Assembly: GCA_028279215.1 (NCBI GenBank)
Contig: JANQOF010000029.1
Span: 1-64,000, forward strand
From: Pirellulales bacterium
GTDB taxonomy: Bacteria > Planctomycetota > Planctomycetia > Pirellulales > Lacipirellulaceae
Reading direction: 5' to 3'
Length of the DNA: 64,000 bases
Position 1 is the stretch's first letter; each line of letters begins with the position of its first letter. The notes under the pieces were generated by a model, which was not told the origin of the DNA, did no database searches, and was given only the letters and a program-made list of their open reading frames with translations. A program made the translations under genes and the position numbers. This document shows, in pieces, positions 9,812 through 21,970 of this stretch.

Positions 9812-10209
9812 GCGAATCGGTAAATGCGAGATCAACGGCGACCTCCATGTCGCAGCGACCAACCGGCGGGCGATCCGGCAACAGGCCCGCCAAACGATGA
9901 CCGTAAGTCAGAGTTCTTCCATGAACCCACAGACACAAAGTCTACCAGCGGCTCAGGAACCAAGACAAGACGAAACGGCACAGCCGCTAGCATTGCTGCA
10001 AGGATGGCGCAAAGCAGTAGGTCAACAAACCACACGCATGCCAATGGTCGAAAAAATAGTCGGCAGAGGCCGGTCAACCACCGCTCCCTCTCCCGCTTCC
10101 CGAGAGAGGATTGGGGTGAGGGCAGTGTCATCCTGGTTACAACTCGCCCCTAACGCGGCCTCTGGCCACCCTCTCGGCTCGGGGGAAAAGGTTATGAATC
10201 TTTCGCCCG
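9812..10209. other. 398-base intergenic region with palindromic repeat; possible small membrane peptide
   Basis: Between the kinase gene and the LptF/G-like gene. On the minus strand an open frame ending at 9832 encodes one hydrophobic helix (VDLLLCAILAAMLAAVPF) from a TTG or GTG near 10035, 20 bases ahead of the kinase ATG; it could be a small membrane protein but nothing else supports it. The part at 10083-10131 is a copy of the CTCTCCC-type palindromic repeat. Also present at 9924-9940 is ACCCACAGACACAAAG, resembling the TCTCCGTGCCTCTGTGG run at 39642-39658 read backwards. Confidence 0.4.
10083..10131. repeat. CTCTCCC-type palindromic interspersed repeat, intergenic copy
   Basis: CTCTCCCGCTTCCCGAGAG forms an imperfect hairpin and is followed by GATTGGGGTGAGGGC. 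The same arrangement, hairpin then TTRGGGTGAGGG, occurs inside imuB at 31991-32027; a hairpin-only relative is at 24710-24726. Confidence 0.65.
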
Positions 10210-11394
10210 CTAATGCCTCACCTCTCTGCGCATCAGGTAGAGCCCAATCAGCAGCAGTACGATATTGCCCACCCACACACACTGCGGGGGCAAGTTGCCT
10301 TTTTTCGCGCTGACGACCGTGCCCATAAACATTGGATAGTAGACGATCAAGATTGGCATAAAGCACGCGAAGAAGCTCGCGAGCATCTCTCCCTTACGAA
10401 GCATTACCGCCACGGGAATGCCAACCGCTGCGAAGGCTAGGCAACTGAAGCCATTGGACCAGCGGCGGTACGGCTCTGTATAAAACCGATTCAAACGGTT
10501 CTGGGCGTTGCGGATCGCCCGCTGCTGAGGCGACCAAGCGTCGTCACCCAAGGCGTCGAACTCGCCCGTCATCATCGCAAAGGCCGCCTCGGTGCTCATG
10601 TCTTGTTCAGTCTTGCGAATCACATCGATTTCAGCAGCCTTTGCCAAGCCGATTTCGGACAATGCGTAGTTCGAGGGGCTGCGCGAGCTCTTGCGACTGC
10701 CGAGCAGCTCGTCGAGCGGAAACTCCTGCTGTTTGACGCCGGGAGCGATAAACTCTTCGGTGTCGCCTGTCGCGTCGATGTCTTTCATCCGCAGCACCAG
10801 TTCACCCTTATCGATGTTGGCCGCGAACTGGGCTGTCGCCGCGGAAACCACACGCGGCACATCGGTACCTCTTTCCCGGATTCTCATGGTGGGCTGAATG
10901 AGCGTACGACCTTCGACAGCCTTAACGTTTACCTTGAAGTTACCGTGTTCAAAACTACCTCTTGTACGTAACTGCCCGTACGCGATCGCTTCCATCGATT
11001 CGAGTATCACCCGCTCCTGCCCACGGCGGCCCCAGGAAACGGCTACGTCGTTGAGCCGCACCGCCGCAAAACTCACCAGCACGCTCAGGATGAGTGTCGG
11101 CCACACCACAATCATGGGCGAAATCCCCAGCGACTTGATGGCCACCAATTCGTTCGACGCTGCAACACGACCATAAACGCCGGTCACGGCCAACAGAATA
11201 GCGCCAGGAAGCGTGAACTGAAGAGCACTAGGGAGAATATAGGGACTCAGGCGCAACAAGCCGCCCAAACCGAGACCGCTATCAACCGCCTGTTTGCCCA
11301 ACAGCACCACGAAGATGATGGTGGTCATCACGCCGAGCGTCAGCAGGAAGGTCTTGAGCACTTCGCCCAGCACGTATTTGGTAAGGATGCGCAC
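10210..11394 (-). CDS. LptF/LptG (YjgP/YjgQ)-family permease
   Basis: About 394 residues. N-terminus RILTKYVLGEVLKTFLL is the typical LptF/LptG start, followed by transmembrane helices at about 15-35, 60-80, 100-120, a long periplasmic beta-rich domain, and three C-terminal helices (about 300-390; SNGFSCLAFAAVGIPVAV, FMPILIVYYPM, WVGNIVLLLIGLYLM). Family members form the membrane part of the LptB2FG machine that extracts lipopolysaccharide toward the outer membrane; lpxB in this window fits. Whether it is LptF or LptG is not decidable here, and its partner is not in the window. GTG 11394 is chosen by family alignment; GTG 11418 or 11499 would extend it. Confidence 0.85.
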   Translation of the reverse strand: MRILTKYVLGEVLKTFLLTLGVMTTIIFVVLLGKQAVDSGLGLGGLLRLSPYILPSALQFTLPGAILLAVTGVYGRVAASNELVAIKSLGISPMIVVWPTLILSVLVSFAAVRLNDVAVSWGRRGQERVILESMEAIAYGQLRTRGSFEHGNFKVNVKAVEGRTLIQPTMRIRERGTDVPRVVSAATAQFAANIDKGELVLRMKDIDATGDTEEFIAPGVKQQEFPLDELLGSRKSSRSPSNYALSEIGLAKAAEIDVIRKTEQDMSTEAAFAMMTGEFDALGDDAWSPQQRAIRNAQNRLNRFYTEPYRRWSNGFSCLAFAAVGIPVAVMLRKGEMLASFFACFMPILIVYYPMFMGTVVSAKKGNLPPQCVWVGNIVLLLIGLYLMRREVRH

Positions 11395-11515
11395 GCGGGT
11401 GTCCAGCTGTCGATGCACGTTGGAATTCGATTGCGTGCGAGAATGTAGCAAGCAAGCTGCCAATAAAACAACGACAGTTTGGCGCCAACTTGCTAGCACG
11501 CAGAGAGGTAACGCG

Positions 11516-12727
11516 CTACAGCACGCCTGAATCGCTGGGCCCTGGACTGGTGCGGATTTGGGCCATTAGTTGGCGGATGCATTCGGCATAGGCAACGATT
11601 GCCTGCTTTGGCTTCTTGGTCTCATTGGCGGCTTCCGCTGTTGCGCGACCTTCGTGAAATGCTTGCCAGTCGATATCTTTGCGTCCGGCCAGCGGCGAGT
11701 CGTGATCAGCCTCAAGCGCTGCCAACTCGGCACAAAGGCCCGCCATATCGCCGGCGGCGGCGGCCGGGTGATTCTCATAATGGCGGTAAGGGCCGTTACC
11801 GTAAGGTCCACCTAGTTCGTGCGAGCCGGCTCTTGGCCCGCCGGAACCGAACATCCAGCCGAAGAGTCGCTCCGCCCAACTCCGGTCGCTAGCGGAGTTC
11901 AATTTGCCGTTGGCCTGCCCATTCTCACAGCAACTGGCGCGCTGGTCGTGAGCCACCTCGGCCACCACCACCGAAATGTTGTCGGGCCCGCCACGCAGGT
12001 TGGCGATATCTACTAGCGTCGCTGCCGCCTCTTCTGGGTTCAGACACTCCATCAAGGGTCCGATTAAGTCGTTGGCGACCACGCCCGTGAGCCCATCGCT
12101 GCAAAGCAGGAACTTGTCGCCTGGTCGCACATCGTACGGACCTTCGAGATCGACGTTCACCATCGGGTGCGGACCGAGCGAGCGAGTGATCACGTTTTTC
12201 GGGATGCACGCCGGAACGTTCTCGTCCGGTGTGTCGCTGGCCGCTGCCATCTCCCAAACCAGGCTGTGATCGAAGGTAAGCTGCTCGAGCTCGCCGCATC
12301 GAAGTCGATACACGCGACTATCGCCCACGTGAGCGATGAGCGCAGCGCTAGGTAGTAGCACTAGGCAACTGCACGTAGTGCCCATGCCGTTGAATTCGGG
12401 AGCCGACTGCCCCTTCTCATAAATCAGCTTGTTGGCCTTGTGCACCGCTTGGCGCAGGGCCGCTGGCGGCGTGAGCGAACGGAGTTTCTGGTAGGTGTGC
12501 GGCACATTTTCCACCGCCAGCTTGCTAGCCAACTCGCCGGCGGCGTGCGCCCCCATGCCATCGGCAACCATGAAGAAATGGCCCATGGTTTGCCATTGAG
12601 CCCGCTCGCATGTATGCACCGCTACAGCGTCTTGATTGTTCGATCGACGCATGCCTAAGTCCGACAGCGCAGCCTGAGCTACTTTGAAGGTCGGATCGTT
12701 GATCGTAGTCACGTCTGAATCAAACAT
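11516..12727 (-). CDS. PP2C-type protein serine/threonine phosphatase
   Basis: 403 residues. The N-terminal two thirds is a PPM/PP2C phosphatase with all metal-binding motifs: SNNQDAV, VADGMGAHAAGE, AHVGDSRVYRL, LCSDGLTGVV and GGPDNISVVVAEV. It dephosphorylates Ser/Thr phosphoproteins with two Mg/Mn ions and typically counters Hanks-type kinases, of which planctomycetes have many; none is adjacent. The C-terminal third (about 270-403) is Gly/Ala-rich and of unknown function. ATG 12727 is used; an upstream TTG at 12760 is less likely. Upstream on the opposite strand is the PEGA lipoprotein gene. Confidence 0.93.
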   Translation of the reverse strand: MFDSDVTTINDPTFKVAQAALSDLGMRRSNNQDAVAVHTCERAQWQTMGHFFMVADGMGAHAAGELASKLAVENVPHTYQKLRSLTPPAALRQAVHKANKLIYEKGQSAPEFNGMGTTCSCLVLLPSAALIAHVGDSRVYRLRCGELEQLTFDHSLVWEMAAASDTPDENVPACIPKNVITRSLGPHPMVNVDLEGPYDVRPGDKFLLCSDGLTGVVANDLIGPLMECLNPEEAAATLVDIANLRGGPDNISVVVAEVAHDQRASCCENGQANGKLNSASDRSWAERLFGWMFGSGGPRAGSHELGGPYGNGPYRHYENHPAAAAGDMAGLCAELAALEADHDSPLAGRKDIDWQAFHEGRATAEAANETKKPKQAIVAYAECIRQLMAQIRTSPGPSDSGVL

Positions 12728-12931
12728 CAGAGGCGGCAGCGCACATTCGAATGGCGACAATTTGGCGGGGTGGGAGTGCTATCAGATATTCTAGCTGGTC
12801 GCCGACGCGAGTGATAGCTGTTGTGCAGGCGACGGTCCACCAGATACAAGCATCTCGAATCGCTCTGGAGGACAGTTTTCGTGGTCGCTACACTACGCCG
12901 CCTCCGTTCCCGCCCTCGTTGTGGCCAATGC

Positions 12932-13501
12932 ATGTACAGCAAATCGCGCGAGTCTGATTCCATAGCGACCATTGGGCGAATTACTCTCGCGTTGATGCTG
13001 TTGGTGTCGATTGCGGCGACTGGCTGCGTCCGCCGTCGGCTGACAGTTCGGAGCAATCCGCCAGGGGCGCTGGTGTACGTCGACAATCAACGAATCGGCA
13101 CGACGCCGTGCTCCGTCGACTTCACCTACTACGGTACGCGCGAGATACGGCTAGTAAAGTCGGGCTACGAAACACTGACAGTGAACCAGCCGATTCCGGC
13201 TCCGTGGTACCAGATACCGCCGCTCGATTTTGTTAGCGACAACTTCGCGCTGCACAAGATTCGCGATAATCGAACGGTCAGCTTCAATCTCCAACCGCAA
13301 ATGATGATGCCCGTAGAAGAAGTCATCCGCCGCGGTGAAGAGTTGCGGGGTCGCACGCGATCGGGACCTGTAGTGCCGGCATCAGGCGCTGTCGTTCCCA
13401 CACTTCCTCAGCCCGGCGCTCCTACACCTGCGCCGCCGCTGCAAGACCCGAACGAGTTGCCGCTGGCGCCCCCAGGCGGATTCGTGCCGCAGGGGCCGTA
13501 A
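12932..13501 (+). CDS. PEGA-domain lipoprotein
   Basis: 189 residues. A lipoprotein signal peptide (LALMLLVSIAATGC; lipobox ATGC, Cys about residue 30) is followed by a PEGA domain (LTVRSNPPGALVYVDNQRIGTTPCSVDF, quoted here in parts: NPPGALVYVDNQ and GTTP) ending around YETLTV, then a region of unknown fold and a Pro-rich tail (about 150-189). PEGA domains are found in surface and cell-wall proteins. Start uncertain: ATG 12932 puts a basic region before the hydrophobic core; an in-frame ATG further down (MLLVS) is also possible. Confidence 0.82.
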   Translation: MYSKSRESDSIATIGRITLALMLLVSIAATGCVRRRLTVRSNPPGALVYVDNQRIGTTPCSVDFTYYGTREIRLVKSGYETLTVNQPIPAPWYQIPPLDFVSDNFALHKIRDNRTVSFNLQPQMMMPVEEVIRRGEELRGRTRSGPVVPASGAVVPTLPQPGAPTPAPPLQDPNELPLAPPGGFVPQGP

Positions 13502-13519
13502 CATGCCCGCGTGATGTGG

Positions 13520-14632
13520 CTACTTGGTCACGCTCGGATTGATCGCCCCACCAATGAGCCGACCGGGCTCGGTGGCAATCTTGTACGTGAAAACTCGTAT
13601 GTCGTCGACGATCGGGCGGAAGTCTTTGGTGAACTCGTAAATGCGTAACACGACAACGTTCGCGTTTCGCAAAATCAGATTGGCGTTGTTATAGAGTTCT
13701 GGATCGTTCACTAATTTGCCAATGGTGCCTTCGCTATCGCTCAGCGACTTGGCGAACCTTGCGAGGTCGTTCATTACGATATCCAGATTGTCGATCGCCG
13801 AAATGAGCAGGTCGGCCAGCTCCTCGCCCCGCTCGCCCAGCGGCGCGGTCAAGCCCTCGATGTTTTCTAGATTCCGATCGGCGCTGGCGATGACTTGATC
13901 GAAGTTGTCCAGTGACGTTCCTGCCTTCTGCATGAAAACGCGGGCGTCGGTCATCAAAGGCGGAAACTCACGCAGCGCTTGAGCCAATTGGCCGCGCAAT
14001 TCGTTGTCTTCCAGCAACTGGTCGAAGTTATTGGTCGTGCGGCGGAAGTCTTGCAATGTAACGGTTAGCTCGTCGAGAACCTGCGTAATGCGTTTGCCGC
14101 TGATGTCGTTGCCAATGGCTTTGTTGATCTTGTCGGCCAATTCTGCCACCTGCTCGCCGGCTTCGCCCATCTTCTCGATCGAAGGACCTAGGTTGGCATT
14201 GAGCTTCGTAATGGCCGTGAGCGGATCGTCCGTCACCGTTCCGTCGACGAGCCCTCCGGCCAGGATCGGTTTTTGCTCGCCAACCACCGGCTTGCCGGTA
14301 AACGACACCACCGCATTGCCAAAAATACTCGATGGCTCGACGACCGGCTCGTCGTTCTCGTAAATCACGATGTCGCGATTGATACGAACCGTCAGCCGAA
14401 TGCCGTCTTTGTCGAACTCCACATCGGAAACTCGGCCCACGAGAACGCCGTCTTTGCGAACGGGTGTGTTCACTGCAACGCCCGGTGCGCTCGGAACATC
14501 AACGTAAAACTCATAACCGCGACTGCGAAACGGCGAGGAAGCCGGATTGTTGGCGACCAGCAAAACGCCAAGGAACGTGATGGTGAACAGCACTACCATG
14601 CCCACCAACCGTTGCATTCTTCGTTCGTCCAT
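13520..14632 (-). CDS. MlaD/MCE-family substrate-binding protein
   Basis: 370 residues. One N-terminal transmembrane helix (about 10-28), an MCE domain (about 38-115; YEFYVDVPSAPGVAVNTPVRKDG in parts, GVLVGRVSDVEFD) and a long C-terminal helical region (about 140-350) with repeated coiled-coil-like segments, typical of MCE proteins that form a periplasmic tunnel. It is the third gene of the transport operon after the MlaE permease and the MlaF ATPase. ATG 14632 is preceded by GGAGAG about nine bases upstream. Expected role: moving phospholipids between inner and outer membrane. Longer than E. coli MlaD (about 180 residues), so the tunnel could be longer. Confidence 0.93.
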   Translation of the reverse strand: MDERRMQRLVGMVVLFTITFLGVLLVANNPASSPFRSRGYEFYVDVPSAPGVAVNTPVRKDGVLVGRVSDVEFDKDGIRLTVRINRDIVIYENDEPVVEPSSIFGNAVVSFTGKPVVGEQKPILAGGLVDGTVTDDPLTAITKLNANLGPSIEKMGEAGEQVAELADKINKAIGNDISGKRITQVLDELTVTLQDFRRTTNNFDQLLEDNELRGQLAQALREFPPLMTDARVFMQKAGTSLDNFDQVIASADRNLENIEGLTAPLGERGEELADLLISAIDNLDIVMNDLARFAKSLSDSEGTIGKLVNDPELYNNANLILRNANVVVLRIYEFTKDFRPIVDDIRVFTYKIATEPGRLIGGAINPSVTK

Positions 14633-14676
14633 GACAATGCTCTCCATAGCGGCCAGGAGCCGCCAATTAACCTCTG

Positions 14677-15552
14677 TCACCTCGCCGCGGCGTGCATTCG
14701 CGACGACTCGAACTGCTCTCGCATTTCCTGGAGCCGCTCGCCCGCTTCGCCGCGCAAGAACTGGGCAACACGTTTGTCCGAGCACTCTTCGATCTCTTCG
14801 GAAGTGCCATCGAAAATCATCTGCCGATCATCTTCTTCGAGCCTTGCAGTCGGATACAACATCACGACGCGATCCGCCAGTTTTAGCGCACTTTTCATGT
14901 CGTGGGTCACCACAATGCTGGTGACTTTCGATTGATCGCGCGTGCGGATAATCAGCTCGTTAATCACATCGCTCATGATGGGGTCGAGACCAGTCGTTGG
15001 TTCGTCGTACAGCAGGATTTCCGGTTGCATAATGATGGCCCTCGCCAATCCTACGCGTTTTCGCATGCCACCCGACAACTCCGCCGGGCGTTTGACCATC
15101 ACGCCCGACGGCAACCCTACGATGGCCAGAGCCTCGCGAACACGATGGTACGCGGTCTCCAGATCGATGCGCTGGTGCTCACGAAGTGGAAACGCCACGT
15201 TGTCGGCGATCGTCAAGCTATCGAATAGCGCCGCATTTTGAAATACAAACCCAAATCTTGTGCGAAGCGCCGTGAGCTGCTTGTCGTTGAGTGTGTCGAG
15301 TTGCTGCCCGTCGTACACCACGTGGCCACTAGTTGGCGAAATCAAGCCAATCAGCGACTTGAGGAGCACCGTCTTGCCGCAGCCACTTTCTCCAATCACC
15401 GCCAGCGTCTGATGGCGCGGCACCTCAAGGGTAATGTCGCGGAGCACGGTTTGCCGTCCGAAGCGCACGGTGAGATTGCGCGCGGAGATAAGTGGCTCGC
15501 CGGATGGCTTTCGCGTTGGCTTGGCGTCGCTCACAGGGCCATCTCCGGCCAT
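14677..15552 (-). CDS. MlaF-type ABC transporter ATP-binding protein
   Basis: 291 residues. ABC ATPase with Walker A IGESGCGKTVLLK, Q-loop FVFQNAALFD, signature LSGGMRKRVGLARAI, Walker B ILLYDEPTTGLDP and switch His in VVTHDM. The GGMRKR signature is typical of the MlaF/Ttg2A/MKL class. It energises phospholipid transport together with the MlaE permease. Its start overlaps the 3' end of the permease gene by 22 bases, indicating coupled translation. A C-terminal extension with SEEIEECSDKRVAQFLRGEA matches the MlaF tail. Confidence 0.96.
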   Translation of the reverse strand: MAGDGPVSDAKPTRKPSGEPLISARNLTVRFGRQTVLRDITLEVPRHQTLAVIGESGCGKTVLLKSLIGLISPTSGHVVYDGQQLDTLNDKQLTALRTRFGFVFQNAALFDSLTIADNVAFPLREHQRIDLETAYHRVREALAIVGLPSGVMVKRPAELSGGMRKRVGLARAIIMQPEILLYDEPTTGLDPIMSDVINELIIRTRDQSKVTSIVVTHDMKSALKLADRVVMLYPTARLEEDDRQMIFDGTSEEIEECSDKRVAQFLRGEAGERLQEMREQFESSRMHAAAR

Positions 15553-16391
15553 AGCACGTAGTAAATGTTGTCGAGCGCGATACTAAGCAGCAAGTCGAGA
15601 ACCAAGATAACAACAAACGACTGCACAAACGCCGACGTGGACGCCCGCCCCACTCCTTCGGCGCCAGGCAGGCAGTGAAAGCCTCGGTAGCAACTCAGGA
15701 TAGCGATTGCCGCGCCGAAAAAGACGCTCTTGGCGATTCCGTAGCACAAGTCCCAGTTCGCATCGGCATAGCGAGCGTTGCTAACGTAGTAAAACGAGTC
15801 GATCTCCAACACGTAGGTGCAGTAGAATCCGCCGCCAACCACGCCCATGAACACCGCCATGATGGTAAGCGAGGGGATCATGAATAGGCACGCAAGAAAT
15901 CTTGGCACTACCAAATGTCGGATGGGATTCGCGCCCATCGCCACCAGGGCATCGATTTGCTCGGTGACGCGCATAGTGCCCAATTCCGCCGCAATCGAGC
16001 TGCCGACGCGCCCTGCGAGCATCGTCGCCGCCAGCACGGGTCCTAGCTCGCGAAACATCGACCGATTGATCACCGCACCCAGCTGTGTCTCTAGGCCAAA
16101 CGCTCGAAACTGTGAGTACGACTGCACCGCGAGCACCATGCCGATGAAGGTGCCGGTAAGCGCCACAACCGGCAGGCTGCGAACGCCAATTTGATAGAAC
16201 GACGCCACCAGCGTATCGCGACGCGGCAGCCGAGTTATCATCCACAGAAAGGTCTGCCAGGCGAACAGCACAATGTCGCCCACCGACTCGATCCAAGCGA
16301 GTGTGATCTCGCCCACATCGCCAACGCCTTCGAACACCCGGCCGAAGAAGCCAGGCCCATTGCGGCCGACGCTAGCACTACCAGTAGACAT
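15531..16391 (-). CDS. MlaE-type ABC transporter permease
   Basis: 286 residues with an amphipathic N-terminal region and about five transmembrane helices. Family motifs include IGVRSLPVVALTGTFIGMVLA, ELGPVLAATMLAGRVGSSIAAELGTM (in parts), RVTEQIDALVAMGANP and VVPRFLA. It forms the inner-membrane channel of the MCE-linked lipid transporter. First gene of the mlaE-mlaF-mlaD operon; ATG 16391. Confidence 0.96.
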   Translation of the reverse strand: MSTGSASVGRNGPGFFGRVFEGVGDVGEITLAWIESVGDIVLFAWQTFLWMITRLPRRDTLVASFYQIGVRSLPVVALTGTFIGMVLAVQSYSQFRAFGLETQLGAVINRSMFRELGPVLAATMLAGRVGSSIAAELGTMRVTEQIDALVAMGANPIRHLVVPRFLACLFMIPSLTIMAVFMGVVGGGFYCTYVLEIDSFYYVSNARYADANWDLCYGIAKSVFFGAAIAILSCYRGFHCLPGAEGVGRASTSAFVQSFVVILVLDLLLSIALDNIYYVLWPEMAL

Positions 16392-16532
16392 GAGAAGTCG
16401 TCGCTCGAGGGGAAGCGAGTGGGGACGCGCGTAGGCGGTCCTTTTCGATTACGATCGGCTTGGGCCACCTTACCGCTTGAGCCAATTGTAGCGGTTCGGC
16501 CGAATAGGCAATTGGCGAAACCTTGAGGGCAT

Positions 16533-16982
16533 TCAGAGCCGCGAAGCGAGCTGCGCGCTGCCGTAAATGAATGCCAGCACGAAGAGCACCACAATGGTAA
16601 GTTCCAACGGCGACATGGGCATCATCGCCTGCAGCCAGATGCCGGTCAGCAGTCCGATGGCGCCAACTACCCTCACGGCCCGGCCTGATCCTCGGTTGGG
16701 TTTTGATTCTGCTAGCTCGTCGCCCGACCGCTCCGATATGCGCGGCGGAACCGGTGTGTAGATCGCAATGTGCGCAATGCCCCAGCAGACGATTACCACC
16801 ACGGCTGCCGTGATCGTGAGTTCGGGCGGCATTCGTGTGAACTCACGAATCCATACCAGCGCGAACAGCACCACGCCGAGCGCGACAAAGCTCCACTTGC
16901 GGAGAGGCAGTTCAAAACCGGCTTGTTCTTCCGGCGCGGAGGCTTCAACAGTTTCGTCGAATGGCGACTGCGGATCGGGCAT
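16533..16982 (-). CDS. Small four-helix membrane protein, unknown function
   Basis: 149 residues from ATG 16982. An acidic N-terminus (about 1-28) is followed by two hydrophobic segments (about 30-47 and 57-77), a polar loop with PPRISERSGDELAESKPN, and two more (about 103-122 and 126-142). No domain recognised. It lies 141 bases upstream of mlaE on the same strand and could be part of that transcription unit, but function is unknown. Confidence 0.7.
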   Translation of the reverse strand: MPDPQSPFDETVEASAPEEQAGFELPLRKWSFVALGVVLFALVWIREFTRMPPELTITAAVVVIVCWGIAHIAIYTPVPPRISERSGDELAESKPNRGSGRAVRVVGAIGLLTGIWLQAMMPMSPLELTIVVLFVLAFIYGSAQLASRL

Positions 16983-17096
16983 GGATGCGATTATAGCACG
17001 GGCGCCGGCCAACCCCTACGCTTCGCATTAGAAGCACAAACCCCCAGGGACGTCGCCAGTTCTGGAGGTCTGTTTTGCTGAACACTAGGTGTCGCG

Positions 17097-19682
<2,586 letters not shown>

Positions 19683-19865
19683 TGCCTTCTCCGTTGCAGC
19701 AAACCTGGCTTGGGGCTGAGTCTGCCGATTTCTGACAAGGGAGGCCGAAGCCAGCCGACTTCGGTTACCCCCACGTTTGCTGTAGGACTAGTGACTTTAT
19801 GTAAAGCTGCGGAATTGTAGGCATTCGGGGATGAATAATCCAATAACGGTAGTTTGCGCAGTGTC

Positions 19866-20486
19866 TTAAGCGGCTTCAGACGTTGGTAATGTTGTGTCGG
19901 GTTCGCGGGCGAGCTGCTCCAATTCACGACCGATTTCGAACTGCCACCGGTCGGCCGCTTCGAACTGGGCGATGCGGCGAAGTCGGCGAGCCGCATGGCC
20001 GGGTCGACCAAGTCGACGCCACACAGTGGCTAACAATAGTTGCGCCTCGATATCTTGTTTGTTCGACTTGGTTAGTTCGCGCAAGATGCGTTCGGTCTCG
20101 ATCCAATCGCCAGCCAGATACGACCGCTGCGCGGCGGCTAACTGACAATCGTCCTCGGCCCGGCGAAGGGCCTCTTGTTCGGCGGCTGGATCAACACGGT
20201 TTTCACGCTCTGCGCGGCGTCTCTCCGCTTGGCGTCGCAACTCGCCGCGTGTCTCCCACAAGGCGGCAAGCCAAAGCACGGCGAGCGCTGCCCCGCCTAC
20301 CCATTTTGCCCGCAACTCCATCAACTCGGGCCATATAAACAAGTTGACGATGGCTAGATTCACCAGCACTGTAAATCCTATCGCGAGTGCCAAACCCGCC
20401 CAAGACCCCTCGACCCACAGGTGAGGCAATCCGGGCCATACGTAGGCCAGCCAATAAGCTCGTTTTTTGGGCGAACGACGCGACAC
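19866..20486 (-). CDS. Membrane protein with C-terminal TPR-like helices, unknown function
   Basis: 206 residues from GTG 20486, which has AAGGTG upstream. After a basic N-terminus there are two to three transmembrane helices (about 12-75; WAGLALAIGFTVLVNLAIVN, WVGGAALAVLWLAALW), then a charged coiled stretch rich in Arg/Glu (about 78-115) and helical repeats with TPR-like spacing (SYLAGDWIETERILRELTKS, DIEAQLLLATVWRRLGRPGH). Family members are unknown to me. The frame stays open for another 4 kb upstream, across several plus-strand genes; that extension is not real. An earlier start within about 180 bases cannot be excluded. Confidence 0.75.
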   Translation of the reverse strand: MSRRSPKKRAYWLAYVWPGLPHLWVEGSWAGLALAIGFTVLVNLAIVNLFIWPELMELRAKWVGGAALAVLWLAALWETRGELRRQAERRRAERENRVDPAAEQEALRRAEDDCQLAAAQRSYLAGDWIETERILRELTKSNKQDIEAQLLLATVWRRLGRPGHAARRLRRIAQFEAADRWQFEIGRELEQLAREPDTTLPTSEAA

Positions 20487-20822
20487 GGCGACACCTTCGG
20501 AGTGCCCCCGCCGCACCGCCCAAAAGGGCTGTTGCTCGCGAGGTCTCGTGACCCGAGCAAGTCTAGGCGCGCGCGGGAGCGATTCAAGGCAACCTGAATT
20601 GCAGCTACCACTTACAACAATCACCGCGCCTGCGATCCACCTCCAACCGACCGAGGACGAATAATCGATCCCGCCCCGGGTCCATCGCCGCGACAGTTTA
20701 TATGGAACATACTGGCTATAGCGACTGGCCGCGAGATTGATTGGCGGGAGGGGGTAGGATTCAGCGGTCAGGGGTTCGGGCATGTAGATTGCTAGCACAG
20801 GTTCACCTTCGGCATACCTTCT
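20487..20822. promoter_or_regulatory. Divergent intergenic region upstream of thiE, with a 7-base-period run
   Basis: 336 bases between divergent genes. It contains a heptamer-period run at 20757-20784: GGATTCA, GCGGTCA, GGGGTTC, GGGCATG. No TPP riboswitch core (CTGAGA pairing with a downstream CTGATAATG-like part) is visible ahead of thiE, so thiamine control by that route is not supported here. Confidence 0.5.
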
Positions 20823-21899
20823 ATGGTTAACGATCACCAAGTTGGCACCCTGCGCATCATCGACGCCGCGCTCAACCGCGCCGGCGAAGGGTTTCGCGTG
20901 GTGGAAGACTACTTGCGAATGGCGCTCAACGACGCGCACCTCTCTCGTCTGGCCAAACAGTTGCGACACGATCTGGGCGATTTGGCTCAGTCTATAGCTC
21001 CGGCGCAGCGCCATGCCATGCGCGATACGCTTGGCGACGTCGGCACCGAGGTGACTACGACACACGAAGCAAACCGCGACAGCGCCGCAGACGTCGCCGC
21101 TGCCAGCTTCCGCCGTACGGCCGAGGCGCTGCGAACCGTTGAAGAGTACGGCAAGCTGATCGACGCGTCGCTTTCGGCCAAATGCGAGCAGCTTCGCTAC
21201 CGGCTCTACACACTTGAGAAAGCGACCACTTTGACCCGCGATGCGGCTGCTCGACTTTCCGGCGTCGAGTTGTACGTGCTGATCGATGGCGCCGAATCGG
21301 AATGGAAGTTCGGCCAGTTGGTCTCTTCGCTCACGGCGGCGGGCGTGGGTGCTATTCAGCTCCGCGATAAATCGCTCAACGATGGAACGCTCGCCCGTCG
21401 AGCACGACAACTGGTCGATTCCACTCGCCCGACTGACTGTTTGGCCATCGTGAACGATCGGCCCGACATTGCGGTGGCTGCTGGCGCCGACGGAGTGCAT
21501 CTGGGACAAGACGACCTGTCGGTTGCCGCCGCGCGCAAAGTCGTCGGACCGGGGGTGCTGGTGGGCGTCTCCACGCATCACATCAACCAAGCCCGGCAAG
21601 CGGTGCTCGAAGGCGCCAACTACTTGGGGGCCGGGCCCACGTTTGCGTCGAACACGAAGCAATTTGAGGACTTCCCTGGGCTCGACTATCTCCGCCAAGT
21701 CGCGACCGAAATCGCCCTGCCAACATTCGCCATCGGCGGCATCGACAAACAAAATCTGCCGGCCGTGCTTGCAACGGGTACCACTCGCGTCGCAGTCGCC
21801 GGCGCCATCACCGGCGCGCAAGACGCCAGCGAAACAGCCAGCGCGATGCTCAAGCAGCTCAAAAACGCGTCTGATGCCAAAACAGCATCTAAGGTATGA
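20823..21899 (+). CDS. thiE: Thiamine-phosphate synthase with N-terminal ThiD2-like domain
   Basis: 358 residues. The N-terminal 130 residues (RIIDAALNRAGEGFRVVEDY, AEALRTVEEYGKLID) match the ThiD2-like domain found fused to ThiE in some bacteria and linked to pyrimidine phosphorylation. The C-terminal TIM-barrel ThiE domain (about 145-350) carries AIQLRDKSL, IVNDRPDIAVAAGADGVHLG (20), QDDLSV, GVSTHH, YLGAGPTFASNTK and FAIGGIDKQNL, the pyrophosphate- and thiazole-binding motifs. It joins HMP-pyrophosphate and thiazole phosphate to thiamine phosphate. No other thiamine gene is next to it. Start ATG 20823, no visible Shine-Dalgarno. Confidence 0.95.
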   Translation: MVNDHQVGTLRIIDAALNRAGEGFRVVEDYLRMALNDAHLSRLAKQLRHDLGDLAQSIAPAQRHAMRDTLGDVGTEVTTTHEANRDSAADVAAASFRRTAEALRTVEEYGKLIDASLSAKCEQLRYRLYTLEKATTLTRDAAARLSGVELYVLIDGAESEWKFGQLVSSLTAAGVGAIQLRDKSLNDGTLARRARQLVDSTRPTDCLAIVNDRPDIAVAAGADGVHLGQDDLSVAAARKVVGPGVLVGVSTHHINQARQAVLEGANYLGAGPTFASNTKQFEDFPGLDYLRQVATEIALPTFAIGGIDKQNLPAVLATGTTRVAVAGAITGAQDASETASAMLKQLKNASDAKTASKV

Positions 21900-21970
21900 T
21901 GAGAGCAACTCCGACGAGGCGCAGCTCGTCGGCTGTTGGCCGCACCGAAAGTATCTCGGGCGAACTCGCA

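Noticed and set aside
20487-20822. TPP riboswitch upstream of thiE
   Set aside because: The conserved CTGAGA and its partner motif are absent.
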